Positions 10,066-22,170 of a stretch of DNA of 64,000 nucleotides are shown one piece after another; the first letter of the stretch is position 1, and every line of letters starts with the position of its first letter. Below the pieces are notes generated by a model that was not told the DNA's origin, did not search any database, and worked only from the letters and a program-made list of their open reading frames with translations. The position numbers were made by a program, and so were the translations under genes. The DNA comes from Mauremys mutica (taxonomy: Eukaryota; Chordata; Testudines; Geoemydidae). The stretch covers positions 33,138,203 to 33,202,202 of the forward strand of contig NC_059084.1 of assembly GCF_020497125.1 (NCBI RefSeq). Direction: 5' to 3'.

Positions 10066-11997
10066 CTAAATGTGCAGAGACAAAAGCAAATAGCAGTTCA
10101 GCCACATGGTGCTGGTCCCCTGCACACCACTCACACCATATGAGGTGCCCTTTTCTCCCAGCAGGGAGAGAGTCACCACCTCAGACACAAAGAAGTTTTT
10201 TGATAGCAGTCGCAGCCGAAAGGCCAAAGATGTACTCTGAGCATCCTTCCTAGGGCCACCACCTGAGCGCAACTAATAACAGGCCCAAATCTCAGCCACC
10301 ATGGAGATTAACAAAATAGTCACTTAACAATCCTGTCTCACCCCGCAGAGATGTCCAAGAGCCAGTCTTGAGGGATGCTGATGAATATCTGCTGGCTAGC
10401 ATATATATTTATATAATATTAATAATATGTATTATCCACACCATATAGATATATTTTAGTATGCATGAAGCACCAATATTGTAACAGTGATGTAGCCGAA
10501 ACTGGACTATTCCATAAACCTGGTCACTTATGCTAAGCATTCCAGAACGCCTTGCATTTGCTGAAGTAAACATTTTGCATAAGCAGACACGAAACTTGTC
10601 AAAATCAAGATACATTCATTCTATGTCTTAGTATAAGCTAGGTGTTAGGAGGCCTCTCTTTCACCCCCTCCACTAGTTCCTGTCATGCAGGCAGAAAGCA
10701 GAAGCCCGAAGTGCAGACAATGCAATGTTTATTGGGTTTAGTTTCACGCAAGCATATCCACAGCTCTACATGCCGGGAGAGTCTGTTTCCCAGTATTCCG
10801 TTCCCAGCACTGATACCGCAGAGCCTTTACCTGTGTCCCCTTTCCCAGCACCTGTCCCTTAAAAGGGGGTCTGTTAACTCTCCTTCTGACTCCAAACCCT
10901 GTAGTGCCAAATTACCTTTAACCACCCCTAATTCTAATTTACAATCCTCCAGTTGCCTTTGCTGGAGTAGCACCAAACTTGAAAGATTACTGGCAGCCTT
11001 CCATAATGTTGCCTTTACTTCAAACCTCTGACAAGTGGACTTAAGTGCCTCCTTTCCTTGGAAGGCATCCTTCCCCCATGGGCATGTACCTCATTCCACT
11101 ACCCATTTACCAAAGAGGGTGGGCTTCTCAGCAAGCCCCCATCTCTCTGGGTTCCCTAACACAAGGGAAGTACTTTCATGGATCAGTACTTGGAATGCTA
11201 GTATCCAAAACAAAGAAGAGGAAGGAACGGAACAACAAATTAGGAAACTGAGACAAACTGACGGAATGGATTTTACTGACATGTAAAGAGATGTGTAATT
11301 GTAAAATCATATAATACCAGCTGAAATGTGTAACTTAGGGAGCACACCTTCTGCATAAGGTGAATGTAACATCGCTGCATGGGATTGCTCTTTGGAGACT
11401 GGTATTGTGTAGAACCTTTTTTCTGCACCATATTAATACACCTGAGTGACACTGGCCTCGAGTATATTTTATAACAAAATAATGAACCAAAGTGTGGCCA
11501 AGCAAATGACTACATAATTTATCAACAGGACAGAAACAAATCCCTCAGAATCAGGGGTGAGGCACACTGGCAGGAGGGAAACCTGTGATGCTGCTGCCAG
11601 GGCTCCACCAGTTTTGGAGATGCACAGTCCTCCAGTCTATAAACTGCTGATCCAGCATCGTGTCCGAGTGTAAATGCAAAACTAACTCCAACAAGGCAAT
11701 AACCCAGTGTAACAGGACTCAGTGTTCAGCACAGATAGGGCTCAGCTCCCAGTGCCCCCCAAGTCCCAGCATTCACAATGATCTCGCTAATATTTGCCCC
11801 CACCAGCAGCACAGCCTTGCCTCATCAGCACCTTCCACCAATACAATCTGATCCCCTCCACTCCGCTAGCCAACATCAATCCATACCCAAAACTGCAAAA
11901 ACTTCCACAAATGGTCCTGGCTGGAGGAAGAGAGAACCTCACTGTTTCTCTCTCCCCTGTCTTGCATCTTGTTCGCTGCTCCGCACCCCAACCCTAC
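10066..11997 (-). other. Rootletin-like intron, with an LTR-like repeat
   Basis: No further exon is recognised. The piece at about 10640-11040 resembles the minus orientation of a turtle LTR family (TTTATTGGGTTTAG and a Ser/Pro-rich frame), at low confidence. AT-rich sequence at 10390-10630 and the remainder are unassigned. Confidence 0.45.
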
Positions 11998-12163
11998 CTC
12001 ACGTTCAGTGCGCCATTCGCTCTCCTTGAGCTCCAGTTCGTCCCGGGCCCTTGTCCAATCAACTGTCAGTTTTCGCACATCCTCTCTAAGGGCTGTATTC
12101 ACCTCATTTGCCTTGCCCAGGTGCTCCCGGAGCAGGGTGTTCACTTCAGCTAGATTCTCACAT
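11998..12163 (-). CDS. CROCC2: Rootletin-family coding exon (CENLAEVNTLLREHL)
   Basis: A 166-bp minus-strand exon with a CCCCAG acceptor and a GAG/GTAGGG donor. The first base completes an Arg codon split across the intron; 55 codons follow and it ends in phase 0, matching the phase-0 start of the exon at 10065. It reads CENLAEVNTLLREHLG, then a block with LREDVRKLT-DWTRARDEL and a final SEWRTERE. This is the heptad-rich rootletin N-terminal coil (Pfam Rootletin region). Its aromatic DWTR motif is conserved in the family. Confidence 0.9.
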
Positions 12164-13387
12164 CTGGGGAGGGGAGAGAACAGTGATGAGCACACCCAGT
12201 AAATAGCACCACAGTTGTGACTATGAAATCACCTGGGGATCAGAGAGTAACATCCCCAGGGCTACACTCTTGGATTCCACCACCACCATGTGGCTGGATT
12301 CCCTGAGTCATGACTGTCTCTCCAGGCTGAGAGGTGGCATGACCTCCCTTCAGGATCTCCTGAGCCCCTGTCATTGCTGACTCCTTGCCCCGCACATCCA
12401 CATTATGCCCTCACTTTCCCATCTGCAAAATTCATCCTTTCCTCTCTACCCCCACTGCCAAGATACAAAACCACACTCAATTTCTTGTCTCAATGACTAC
12501 AGCCTTCTCCTAGCCAGCTTACACCACTCCCCTCTCTCCACATTTTAGTTTATTCTGCCTTCCTGCTCTCACCATCTCTCCCTCCACCCTTGTATCTCTG
12601 CAGTGACTTCTGCATGAAGTTTGAGTTTCTTTGCCCATGCAAAGCTTTCTATTACTCTGCCCCTGCCAACATTCCTGCCCTCTTCCTAGAACCACTTGTG
12701 CTCCAAACCAGGATGAGGACTGCAGTCAACAACTCAGCCCCTCTGACACATGGAATTATTCCACACAAGGGTAAAGAACACAGGGACAGAGCTTTCTTGG
12801 AGGTCAGTTTAAAATTGTGGAATGAACTCCCATAGGCTCCAAAAACCAACATAGGCCTCATCCCTTTCCACTCCAAGTACCAGGCACACCTCTCCCACTT
12901 GCCCTCACTGAGAACACACACAGCACAACACATAAATATAAGGTCTTTTAAAATCCAAACACAACATTTTCCAAGGGGAGAGGAGGAGGGAAAGGAAAGG
13001 AAAGGAAAGAAGAGAGTGTAATAGAGGCTAGTCACACTGCCAAATGCACTACTAGGAGACACCCAGACAACGCAGTGTTGGACACAGCATAGGAACCTGA
13101 ACAGAACAGAAACCACATCCATTCCACGAAGCACTCAAGATAATAGGCTTGATTTTCAGTCTGAAGTTGTGACCTGTTATTCATTTGGCACTGTCCACCA
13201 CCATGTCCCACTATGCTGTTCACACTTATGGCATCACACAATGCAGTCATAATATTTCTCCGTTCAGGGTTATCTGCCCAGTTGCCCCCCTAGGCTGAGC
13301 AAGCAGCACTGCTGGGATTTTCCCATCTCTCCACACATCATTCTGGGATATCCAGAAAACCCAGAATAATATGGTTTTTCCTCTCAC
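12164..13387 (-). other. Rootletin-like intron
   Basis: No coding or recognised repeat apart from a short GGAAA-type microsatellite at about 12985-13008. Appears to be single-copy intron. Confidence 0.5.
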
Positions 13388-13453
13388 CTCTGCTGCTCCT
13401 CCTCCAACTGGACCAGAGCCCTCTCCAGGCTGTGCTCCTCCTTGGCTTCCCAC
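13388..13453 (-). CDS. CROCC2: Rootletin-family coding exon (LERALVQLEEEQQR)
   Basis: A 66-bp minus-strand exon with a CACACAG acceptor and GTGAGA donor. The family-like frame gives WEAKEEHSLERALVQLEEEQQ and ends in phase 2, joining correctly to CENLAEV of the next exon. It aligns with the ALIRLEEEQQR block of rootletin. It needs two bases from the upstream exon, yet the upstream exon ends in phase 0. Either the G-run there carries a one-base error or mutation, or an unusual internal acceptor is used. Confidence 0.85.
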
Positions 13454-14217
13454 CTGTGTGAAATGGGCCCCTTAGAGAGACAGAGAGAGGACTTAATCAA
13501 ACCATCTCAGCCCTTTGTATTCCTCCTTCGCCCCTATACTCTCTCAGCACCACAGATTTTGTGGCTGCTACCATGGCACAATAATGCAATGACTGAACAG
13601 AATGCGACACAGTCCGAGTGTGGCTCCACGTTCCTTACAGTTCCTGTTCCTTTGTGCAGTACACAACCCACTAGCCTGTGCTAGAACTGGAGCACTGCGG
13701 CGGCAGATGGTGCTGTTGGTGAGGAATGCTCACTTAGGCTTGGGCCCAGGAACGTGCATTCTCTGGTTCTTTCCCTCTTTGCCTTCTAATTCTGCTCTCC
13801 GTGAAACAGGAGAAGTAACCAAAGTGAGCCACATGTTGAACATCTAAATATCATAGCCCTCAAAAGCCCTATGCTGTGACCAATCCCTATTTAGAGACAG
13901 GAGAGCTAGATCAGTCAGCTTAGCCCACACCAGGCTGTGTGGGGAGGGACCCAAAACAACATTATACAACCATGTTTAACCTAACTGTTCCTTTAAAAAA
14001 TTAACACTCTGCTTGTTAGGATTTTTGGAAATGGTACCTGAAGAAGCCACTCTGGTGGTGGAGATGGAACAAGGCAGTGGAAGGAGAGACAGACAGTGTC
14101 TTTTAAACTTCAGTGTCAATAGAAACATATTTCCCTCTGTTTTTGCTTTTTGGCTCTTATAACAACAATAACTCACTCTGCACCTACTGTCCTCAGTGAG
14201 CTACCTGCACAACTCAC
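13454..14217 (-). other. Rootletin-like intron
   Basis: No recognised repeat or exon; apparently unique intron sequence. Confidence 0.45.
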
Positions 14218-14277
14218 CCCCCTTTCCGTTTCCAGCCTCTGTTGCAGCTCCCGACACCAACTCCGGTACTGCAGCAC
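14218..14277 (-). CDS. CROCC2: Rootletin-family coding exon (VLQYRSWCRELQQRLE)
   Basis: A 60-bp minus-strand exon between a TTGTCCAG acceptor and GTGAGT donor. Twenty codons begin VLQYRSWCRELQQRLE, corresponding to the ILQYKKRCSELEQQL segment of rootletin. It starts in phase 0, as required by the upstream exon at 24224. The exon ends in a run of G (six G including the donor G). With one G fewer it would end in phase 2 and match the next exon. Confidence 0.85.
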
Positions 14278-14487
14278 CTGGACAAGAAAGGAGACTCAGT
14301 AAGAGCCATTGATGCGTGCAAGAGTACTGGCACTTCATGCAATCACATAAAAAACAAATCTCTGCCTACCTAAGATTCTATGACTATGCACAGTAGATTT
14401 CACAGTAACATTAACATGATCAGCAAGAAATTGTTAACCACACGCAAGAGTTTCAATTAGCTCACCATAATGAAAGAATGAATCTTA
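14278..14487 (-). other. Start of a 9.9-kb rootletin-like intron
   Basis: Unique-looking sequence ending in the TTA target of a Harbinger-type MITE. The intron runs to 24223 and is almost entirely mobile DNA. Confidence 0.5.
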
Positions 14488-14690
14488 GGCCTGGACTACA
14501 GTGAGGGGGAAGAATCGATCTAAGTTAAGGAATTTCAGCTACATGAATGGCATAGCTGAAGTCGACGTACTTAGATCTACTTACCATGGTGTATTCACTG
14601 CAGTAAGTCGATGGCTGACACTCTCCCATTGACTCCTCCTGCACCTCTTGCCCTTGTGCAGTACCGGACTCCATGGGAGAGCGCTCGGAT
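14488..14690. mobile_element. Harbinger-type MITE, one end only
   Basis: Starts GGCCTGGACTACAGTGAGG after a TTA trinucleotide (14485-14487), the preferred PIF/Harbinger target. An internal palindrome (CAGCTACATGAAT...CATAGCTGAAG) is typical of this turtle MITE group. The other terminus is missing; the next repeat begins inside it. Confidence 0.6.
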
Positions 14691-15201
14691 GAGGGATTTG
14701 GTGTGCAGGAGGGGGCTCCGGGTTTGGGGGGGCTCAGGGCTGAGGCAGGGTGTTGGGGCTCAGGGTTGGGGCACGGGCTTACCTCCAGTGGCTCCCGGTC
14801 AGTGGCACAGCTCGGGGGCTCTAAGGCAAGCTCCTTACCTGTCCCAACTCCACGCTGCGCCCCGGAAACGGCCAACAGGTCCAGCTCCTAGGCGGAGGCA
14901 TGGCAGGTGGCTCTGCGCACTGCTCTCGCCTGCAGGTTCTGCCCCCGCAGTTCCCATTGGCCACGGTTCCCAGCCAATGGGAATGCAGAGCTGGTGCTCG
15001 GGGTGGGGGCATGCGCATGGAGCCACATGGCCCCCACACCTAGGAGCCAGAGCTGCTGGCTGCTTCCGGGGCGCAACATGGAGCCAGGACAGGTAGAGAC
15101 TAGCCGACTTTTAACGGCCCAGTTGGCGGTGCTGACCGGAGCCACCAGGGTCCCTTTTCAACCAGGTTTTCCGATAAAAAACCAGACATCTGGTCACCCT
15201 A
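14691..15201. mobile_element. DNA-transposon-derived GC-rich repeat ending TGGTCACCCTA
   Basis: The right end TGGTCACCCTA (15191-15201) matches the terminus of the compact element at 61373-61495. The GC-rich interior, with CCAATGGGA-type blocks, has the look of a high-copy turtle MITE. The left terminus is not identifiable. Confidence 0.5.
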
Positions 15202-15337
15202 ACTGGAAGGGACATCAAGAGGTAATCTAGTCCAGTCCCCTGCACTCATGGCAGGACTAAGTATTATCTAGACCATCCCTGAAAGGTGTTTGTCTAATCG
15301 GCCCTTAAAAATCTCCAATGATGGAGATTCCACAACC
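15202..15337 (-). mobile_element. CR1 3' end, left part of a split copy
   Basis: Minus-strand CR1 3' end whose sequence stops at ...GATTCCACAACC and resumes at 19621 as CCTGGGCAATTTATTCC, the order expected in one CR1. The 4.3-kb plus-strand CR1 between them is therefore an insertion. Confidence 0.8.
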
Positions 15338-15568
15338 AGGGCAAACTTGCGACCAGGGCTAACAGGGAGTTTCACAAGGGAGTTTGGAAGGGGAGTGGGA
15401 AGGGGGCAAGGTTCACTTGCCGTTCTTTAAAACCTGTAACTAAACTATATTCAAAACTTCTTGATTTAAACAATACCCTTTCATTAACTAGGTAGCTGTA
15501 GGAGAGAATGCAGGCGAGAAGCCCAGCAGCAGAGTGGGAGCTACCCAGTTTATTGTGCTGAGTAGAGC

Positions 15569-16430
15569 ATGTATGATTACCTGCCCTATGGGCAGGTGGC
15601 GTATGTGTGCATTCAGTGCAAGGAGCTCCTGGCCCTCAGAGACCGCATACGGGTTTTGGAGGCCAGGGTGGCAGAACTGGAGGAGCTAAGAGACGCAGAG
15701 AGGTATGTTGATGAGGCTTTCTGGCACACTGTAGAATGTCCCACCTCTGGTTAGACAGCCCCTGTGCTGTTGAGGAGGATGAAAGGTCCATGGAAGTAGA
15801 GCAGTCAACGGAACAGAGGGAAACCTTCCCATAGTTGGGACCCTCCTTCCAGATGGTGTTGGGGTATTCTCTCGCACTGAGGTTCTCTCTCCAGAGGAGG
15901 GAACTCCAGTCACTAGGAAAAGGCAGGTGTTAGTAATGGGAGATTCAATCATTAGAAACATAGATAGTTGGGTTTGTGATGACCAGGAGAACCGTATGGT
16001 GACTTGCCTGCCTGGTGCGAAGGTTGCGGATCTCTCGAGGCATCTAGATAGACTTATGTGTAGTGCTGGGGAGAAGCCAGTGGTCGTGGTACACGTAGGT
16101 ACCAATGACATAGGGAAGGGGAGGAGAGACATCCTGGAGGCCAAATTTAGGCTGCTAGGGAAGAGACTGAAATCCAGGACCTCTATGGTGGCATTCTCAG
16201 AAATGCTCCCAGTTCCACGCGTAGGGCCAGGTAGGCAGGCAGAGCTTCAGAGTCTCAATGCGTGGATGAGATGATGGTGTAGAGAGGAGGGGTTTACATT
16301 CATTAGGAACTGGAGAAACTTTTGGGATGGGGGAGCCTATACAGGAGAGATGGGCTCCATCTAAACCAAAGTGGAACCAGACTGCTGGCACTTAACATTA
16401 AAAAGGTTGCAGAGCAGTTTTTAAACTAAG
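15569..16430 (+). pseudogene. CR1 ORF1 with SGNH-esterase-like domain, broken
   Basis: A 62-codon frame from 15569 has a C-x-x-C pair followed by a short coiled coil; it stops at 15752-15754. A second frame from 15927 carries the SGNH hydrolase signatures: GDSIIR near the start (nucleophile Ser) and VHVGTNDIGKG (the GxxND block). The DGLHLN segment supplying the third block is in a shifted frame near 16350. CR1 ORF1 proteins of this kind bind nucleic acid and have been described as esterases. Stops and shifts make this copy non-functional. Confidence 0.75.
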
Positions 16431-16464
16431 AGATGGGGGAAAGCCGACTGCTGCAGAGGAGCAC

Positions 16465-19419
16465 GTGGATCAGACAGAGACTTCTCTTAGAGGAGCGTCT
16501 ATTGATAGATATTATCTAGGTTTTAGTCAGGAGGAAAGGATGGAAGAGGATAACCTAAGGGCCAGATCAGATGAGAAACATTCACATAAAAAAGAATCGG
16601 ACGCATCAGAAAAGGGCAGACAAATAAACAGAGACAATTTTTTTAAGTGCTTGTATATAAATGCTAGAAGTCTAAATAATAAGATGGGTGAACTAGAGTG
16701 CCTCGTGATAAAGGAGGATATCGATATGATAGCCATCACAGAAACCTGGTGGACTGAGGACAATCAATGGGACACAATCATTCTGGGGTACAAAATATAT
16801 CGGAAGGACAGAACAGGTCGTGCCGGGGTCAGGGGGCAATATATGTGAAAGAAAATGTAGAATCAAATGAAGTAAAAATCTTAAGTGAATCCACAGGTTT
16901 CATAGAATCTCTATGGATTGTAATTTCATGGTCTAATAAGAATATAACAGTAGGGATCTATTATCGACCACCTGACCAGGACAGTGATAGTGATGATAAA
17001 ATGCTAAGGGAGATTAGATAGACTATCAAAATTAAGAACTCAATAATAGTGGGGGATTTCAATTATCCCCATATTGACTGGGAACATGATGAAATGCAGA
17101 GACAAAATTTCCTGATATTTTAAATGACTGCTTCTTGGAACAGTTGGTACAGGAACCCACAAGGGGAGAGGCAATTCTCGATTTAGTCCTGAGTGGAGCG
17201 CAGGAGCTGGTCCAAGAGGTAACTATAACAGGCCCGCTTGGAAATAGTGACCATAATATAACAACATTTAGCATCCTTGTGGTGGGAAGAACACCTCAAC
17301 AGCCCAACACTGTGGCATTTAATTTCAAAAAGGGGAACTATGCAAAAATGAGGGGGTTAGTTAAACAGAAGTTAAAAGGTACAGTGACTAAAGTGAAATC
17401 CCTGCAAGCTGCATGGGCGCTTTTCAAAGACATGATAATAGAGGCCCACCTTAAATGTATACCCCAAATTTAAAAAAACAGTAAAAGAACTAAAAAAAGA
17501 GCCACCGTGGCGTAACAACCATGTAAAAGAAGCAGTGAGAGATAAAAAGGCATCTTTTAAAAAGTGGAAAACAAATCTTACTGATGTAAACAGAAAGGAA
17601 CATAAACACTGCCTAATTAAGTGTAAAAGCGTAATAAGAAAAGCCAAAGAGGAGTTTGAAGAACGGCTAGCCAAAATCTCAAAAGGTAATAACATGTTTT
17701 TTAAGTACATCAGAAGCAGGAAGCCTGCTAAACAACCAGTGGGGCCCCTGAACGATCGAGATACAAAAGGAGCGCTTAAAGAAGATAAAGTCATTGCGGA
17801 GAAACTAAATGGGATCTTTGCTTCAGTGTTCACAGCTGAGGATGTTAGGGAGATTCCCAAACCTGAGCTGACTTTTGTAGGTGACAAATGGAATGAATTG
17901 TCACAGACTGCGGTGTCACTAGAGGAGATTTTGGAAATAGATAAACTTAACAGTAACAAGTCACCGGGACCAGATGGCATTCACCCAAGAGTTCTGAAAG
18001 AACTCAAATGTGAAGTTGCGGAACTATTAACTATGGTTTGTAACCTGTCCTTTAAATCAGCTTCTGTACCCAATGACTGCAAGATAGCTAATGTAATGCC
18101 AATATTTTAAAAAGTCTCTAGAGGTGATCCCAGCAATTACAGACCGGTAAGTCTAACGTCAGTACCGGGCAAATTAGCTGAAACAACAGTAAAGAATAAA
18201 ATTGTCAGACACATAGAAAAACATAAATTGTTGGGCAAAAGTCAACATGGTCTCTGTAAAGGGAAATCATGTCTTACTAATCTATTAGAGTTCTTTGAAG
18301 GGGTCAGCAAATATGTGGACAAGGGGGATCCAGTGGACATAGTGTACTTAGATTTCCAGAAAGCCTTTGACGAGGTCCCTCGCCAAAGGCTCTTACGTAA
18401 ATTAAGTTGTCATGGGATAAGAGGGAAGGTCCTTTCATGGATTGAGAACTGGTTAAAAGACAGGGAACAAAAGGTAGGAATAAATGGTAAATTCTCAGAA
18501 TGGAGAGGGGTAACAAGTGGTGTCCCCCAAGGGTCAGTCCTAGGACCAATCCTATTCAACTTATTCATAAATGATCTGGAGAAAGGGGTAAAAAGTGAGG
18601 TGGCAAAGTTTGCAGATGACACTAAACTGCTCAAGATAGTTAAGACCAAAGCAGACTGTGAAGAACTTCAAAAAGATCTCACAAAACTAAGTGATTGGGC
18701 AACAAAATGGCAAATGAAATTTAATGTGGATAAATGTAAAGTAATGCACATTGGAAGAAATAACCCCAACTATACATACAATATAATGGGGGCTAATTTA
18801 GCTACAACGAATCAGGAAAAGATCTTGGAGTCATTGTGGATAGTTCTCTGAAGACGTCCACGCAGTGTGCAGCGGCGGTCAAAAAAGCAAACAGAATGTT
18901 AGGAATCATTAAAAAGGGGATAGAAAATAAGAAGAAAAGTATCTTATTCCCCTTGTATAAATCCATGATACACTCACATCTTGAATACTGCGTACAGATG
19001 TGGTCTCATCTCAAAAAAGATATACTGGCATTAGAAAAGGTTCAGAGAAGGGCAACTAAATTATTAGGGGTTTGGAACAGGTCCCATATGAGGAGAGATT
19101 AACGAGGTTAGGACTTTTCAGCTGGGAAAAGAGGAGACTAAGGGGGGATATGATAGTGGTATATAAAATCATGAGTGATGTAGAGAAAATAAATAAGGAA
19201 AAGTTATTTACTTGTTCCCATAATACAATAACTAGGGGTCATCAAATGAAATTAATGGGCAGCAGGTTTAAAACAAATAAAAGGAAGTTCTTCTTCACGC
19301 AGTGCACAGTCAACTTGTGGAACTCCTTGCCTGAGGAGGTTGTGAAGGCTAGGACTATAACAGCATTTAAAAGAGAACTGGATAAATTCATAGAGGTTAA
19401 GTCCGTTAATGAATATTAG
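16465..19419 (+). pseudogene. CR1 ORF2 (endonuclease-reverse transcriptase), broken
   Basis: The APE-type endonuclease is recognisable from YINARSLNNK (about 16650) and the AITETWW block (about 16735), with breaks near 16840 and 17020. The RT domain spans about 17900-18700, with [33 protein letters not shown] and the catalytic FADDTKL box at about 18609. A stop lies at 18108-18110, and further frameshifts at about 18840 and 19080 separate the C-terminal domain. In an active element this enzyme nicks DNA and copies CR1 RNA into the target. Confidence 0.85.
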
Positions 19420-20086
19420 CCAGGATGGGTAAGGAATGGTGTCCCTAGCCTCTGTTTGTCAGAGGGTGGAGATGGATGGCAGGAGAGAGACCATTTGATC
19501 ATTGCCTGTTGGGTTCACTCCCTCTGGGGAACCTGGCATTGGCCACTATCGGTAGACAGGATACTGGGCTAGATGAACCTTTGGTCTGACCCAGTACGGC
19601 CATTTTTATGTTCTTATGTTCCCCCTGGGCAATTTATTCCAGTGCTTAAGCACCCTGACAGGAAGTTTTTCCTAATGTCCAACGTAAACCACCCTTGCTG
19701 CAATTTAAGCCCATTGCGTCTTGTTCTATCCTCAGAGGTTAACAAGAACCTTTCTGCAGTACTCCTTCCTAGGCAGTGATTTCCCATTTTGTGTGTGCGC
19801 AATTGACTGTTCTTCCTTCCTAAGTGGAGTACTTTGCATTTGTCCTCATGGAATTTCATCCTATTTTCTTCAGACCATTTCTCCAGTTTGTCCAGATCAT
19901 TTTGAATTTTAATCCTATCCTCCCTCTCAAATTGGTATTATCTGCAAACTTTACAAGTGTACTCTCTATGCCATTATCTGCCATAAATCACTGATGAAGA
20001 TATTGAGCAGAAATGGACCCAGAACTGATCCCTGCAGGACCCCACTTGGTATGCCCTTCCAGCTTGACTGTAAACCACTGATAACT

Positions 20087-20872
20087 AAGGCTGCGTGTCT
20101 CTCACGGAGGTCATAGATTCCATGACTTTCCATGACCCCTGTGACTTTTGCAGCAGCCGGTGTGCCTGGCTGAGGGGCTGCCCAAACACTTAGGCAGCAG
20201 CAGGGCCAGCAGCAGTTTGGGTGTGGGAGGGAGATCAGGCCTGAGGCAGGGGGTTGGAGTGTGGGGTGGCGCTCACCTGGTGAGGAGGCTCCCCGGAAGT
20301 GCCCAGCATGACCCTGCAACTCCTGACCTATGCGGAGGGGCCAGGGGGCCATGTGCGCTGTCTCTGCTTGCAGGCACCGCCCCCTCAGCTCCCAATGGCT
20401 ACAGTTCCTGGCCAATTGGAGCTGTGGAATCGGAGCTCAGCGGGGGCAGAGTGTGGAGCCCCCCTGGCCTTCCCTCCCTCTAGGAGCTGCAGGGACATGC
20501 AGAGCCGGGTAAGGAGCCTACTAACCCCGTCAACCCCTATTTCCACCCGGGCCCCCGTCTCAGCACCAACCAGTATCCTAGGCCCTGTGCCACCACCCAA
20601 TCCCCCAGCGCCAGCAGGGATCCCAGGCAGCACACAACCGGCCGCTTCTCCCCTCCAAGCGCCAGCAGGGATTCCAGGCCACCCACCCCCAGCACCCGCA
20701 GTGCCCCCAGACTGTCCCCCCTCCCCCGGAGCACCTAGGAGACCCAGCCCAAGTTTTAGTTATGGGTAAATAGTACAAGTCATGGACAGGTCATGGGCAG
20801 TGAATTTTTATTTATGGCCCATGACCTGTCCATTACTTTTACTAAAAAGACCCGTGACTAAAATGTAGCCTT
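20087..20872. mobile_element. MITE with AAGGCT termini and about 10-bp TSD
   Basis: Left terminus AAGGCTGCG, right terminus ...ATGTAGCCTT. The CR1 flanks show ACTGATAACT at 20077-20086 and ACTGATAAACT immediately after the right end, i.e. about 10 bp duplicated with one extra A. A related copy at 33074-33326 has the same termini and also a degenerate long flank repeat. The interior includes an inverted pair of CATGACCTGTCCAT-like blocks. No transposase is present. Superfamily unassigned. Confidence 0.75.
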
Positions 20873-20915
20873 ACTGATAACTACTCTCTGGGAACAGTTA
20901 TGCATACTCTTTTCC

Positions 20916-21866
20916 AGGGTCGCCCAGAGGATTCCGGGGGCCCGGGGTCTTCGGCGGCGGGGGGCCCTTCCGTTCCGGGACCCGCCGCCGAAGTGCCCCG
21001 AAGACCAGCGGCGGGAGTCCCCCGCCGCTGAATTACCGCCGAAGCGGGACCCGCCGCCGAAGTGCAGCCCGGTCTTCGGCGGTAATTCGGCGGCGGCGGG
21101 GGGGGGGGTCCCTGCCGCGGGTCTTCAGGGCACTTCAGCGGCGGGTCCCAGAACGGAAGGGCCCCCCACCGCCGAATTACCGCCGAAGACCGGGCAGCAC
21201 GTCGGCGGCGGGTCCCGCTTCGGCGGTAATTCGCCACTGGGGGGTTCTTCCGCTCCCGCCGGCAAAGACCAGGAGCGAAGAAGCTCCTGCACCCTCTTGC
21301 CCCGCCCCCTCTGGGCGGCCCTGACCCTATCCACCCCCCCCAGAACACCCACAATCCAAACCCCCCATTCCCTGCCCCCTGACCGCTTCCCCAACCTCTG
21401 CCCCCTCCCTGTGCCCTGACTGTCCCGAGGACTCCCTGCCCCTTAGCCAACCCCCCCGGCCCCGGCCCCAGCCTCTTACCCCCGGCTCCCTCCTCACCCG
21501 GAGTCTCAGCGCCTCGCCCGACAGCCGCAGAGGGGGCGGGGCTGGGAGCTCCAGCAGGGCCTGAGCTCCGTCCCGCTCAGAGCCGCGTGGTGAGGGGGCG
21601 GGGCTGCAAGCTCCACGCCGAGCGGAGGGAGCTGAGCTCAGCCCGGAGCTCCCAGCCCCGCCCCCTCACCACGCGGCTCTGAGCGGGGCGGGGCTCAGGG
21701 GCCCCGGCGGAGACACGCTGCGGCGCTGTCTGAGGACAGCGCTTGATGCGCTAGGGCTCCAGGAGAGGAGCGGAGGCGGGAGCCTCAGCTGTTCTCTTGG
21801 GGGCCCCTGCGGAGCCCGGGGCCCGGGGCAAATTGCCCCCTTTGCCCCCCCCTCTGGGCGGCCCTG
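20916..21866. mobile_element. GC-rich non-autonomous hAT element
   Basis: Termini CAGGGTCGCCCAGAGG and CCTCTGGGCGGCCCTG, flanked by CTCTTTTC (20908-20915) and CTCTTTTT (21867-21874), an 8-bp duplication with one mismatch. CR1 continues on both sides. The interior contains a 33-bp perfect inverted repeat (arms 21574-21606 and 21653-21685), predicting a strong hairpin. Confidence 0.9.
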
Positions 21867-22170
21867 CTCTTTTTCAACCAGTTATGTATCCACCTTATAG
21901 TAGCTCCATCTTAGGTTGTATTTTTCTAGTTTGTTTATGAGAAGGTCATGCGAGACGGTATCAAAAGCCTTACTAAAGTGAAGATATATCACATCTACCA
22001 CTTCCCCTCATCCACAAGGCTTGTTCCTGTCTCAAAGAAAACTATTAGGTTGGCTTGACACGATTTGTTCTTGACAAATCCATGCTGATTGTTATTTATC
22101 ACCTTATCTTCTAGGTGTTTGCAAATTGATTGCTTAATTATTTGCTCCATTATCTCTCCAGGCACTGAAG

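Larger units (their letters stand above)
15338..19620 (+). mobile_element. Nearly full-length CR1 LINE
   Basis: A 4.28-kb copy with 5' UTR-like sequence, ORF1, ORF2 and a 3' end of the CR1 form (TTTTTATGTTCTTATGTT at 19603-19620). It sits inside an older minus-strand CR1 and is broken by several frameshifts. Confidence 0.9.
19621..22170 (-). mobile_element. CR1 LINE, main part of the split minus copy
   Basis: Continues the CR1 begun at 15202. An internal deletion is visible near 19750, where two distant CR1 segments abut. Two later insertions interrupt it: a MITE (20087-20872) and a hAT element (20916-21866). CR1 sequence picks up after each and ends near 22170 within the RT region. Confidence 0.85.

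Noticed and set aside
10066..10272. Minus frame upstream of a rootletin exon as another exon
   Set aside because: No similarity to rootletin at this place; the exons on either side join directly in phase 0.
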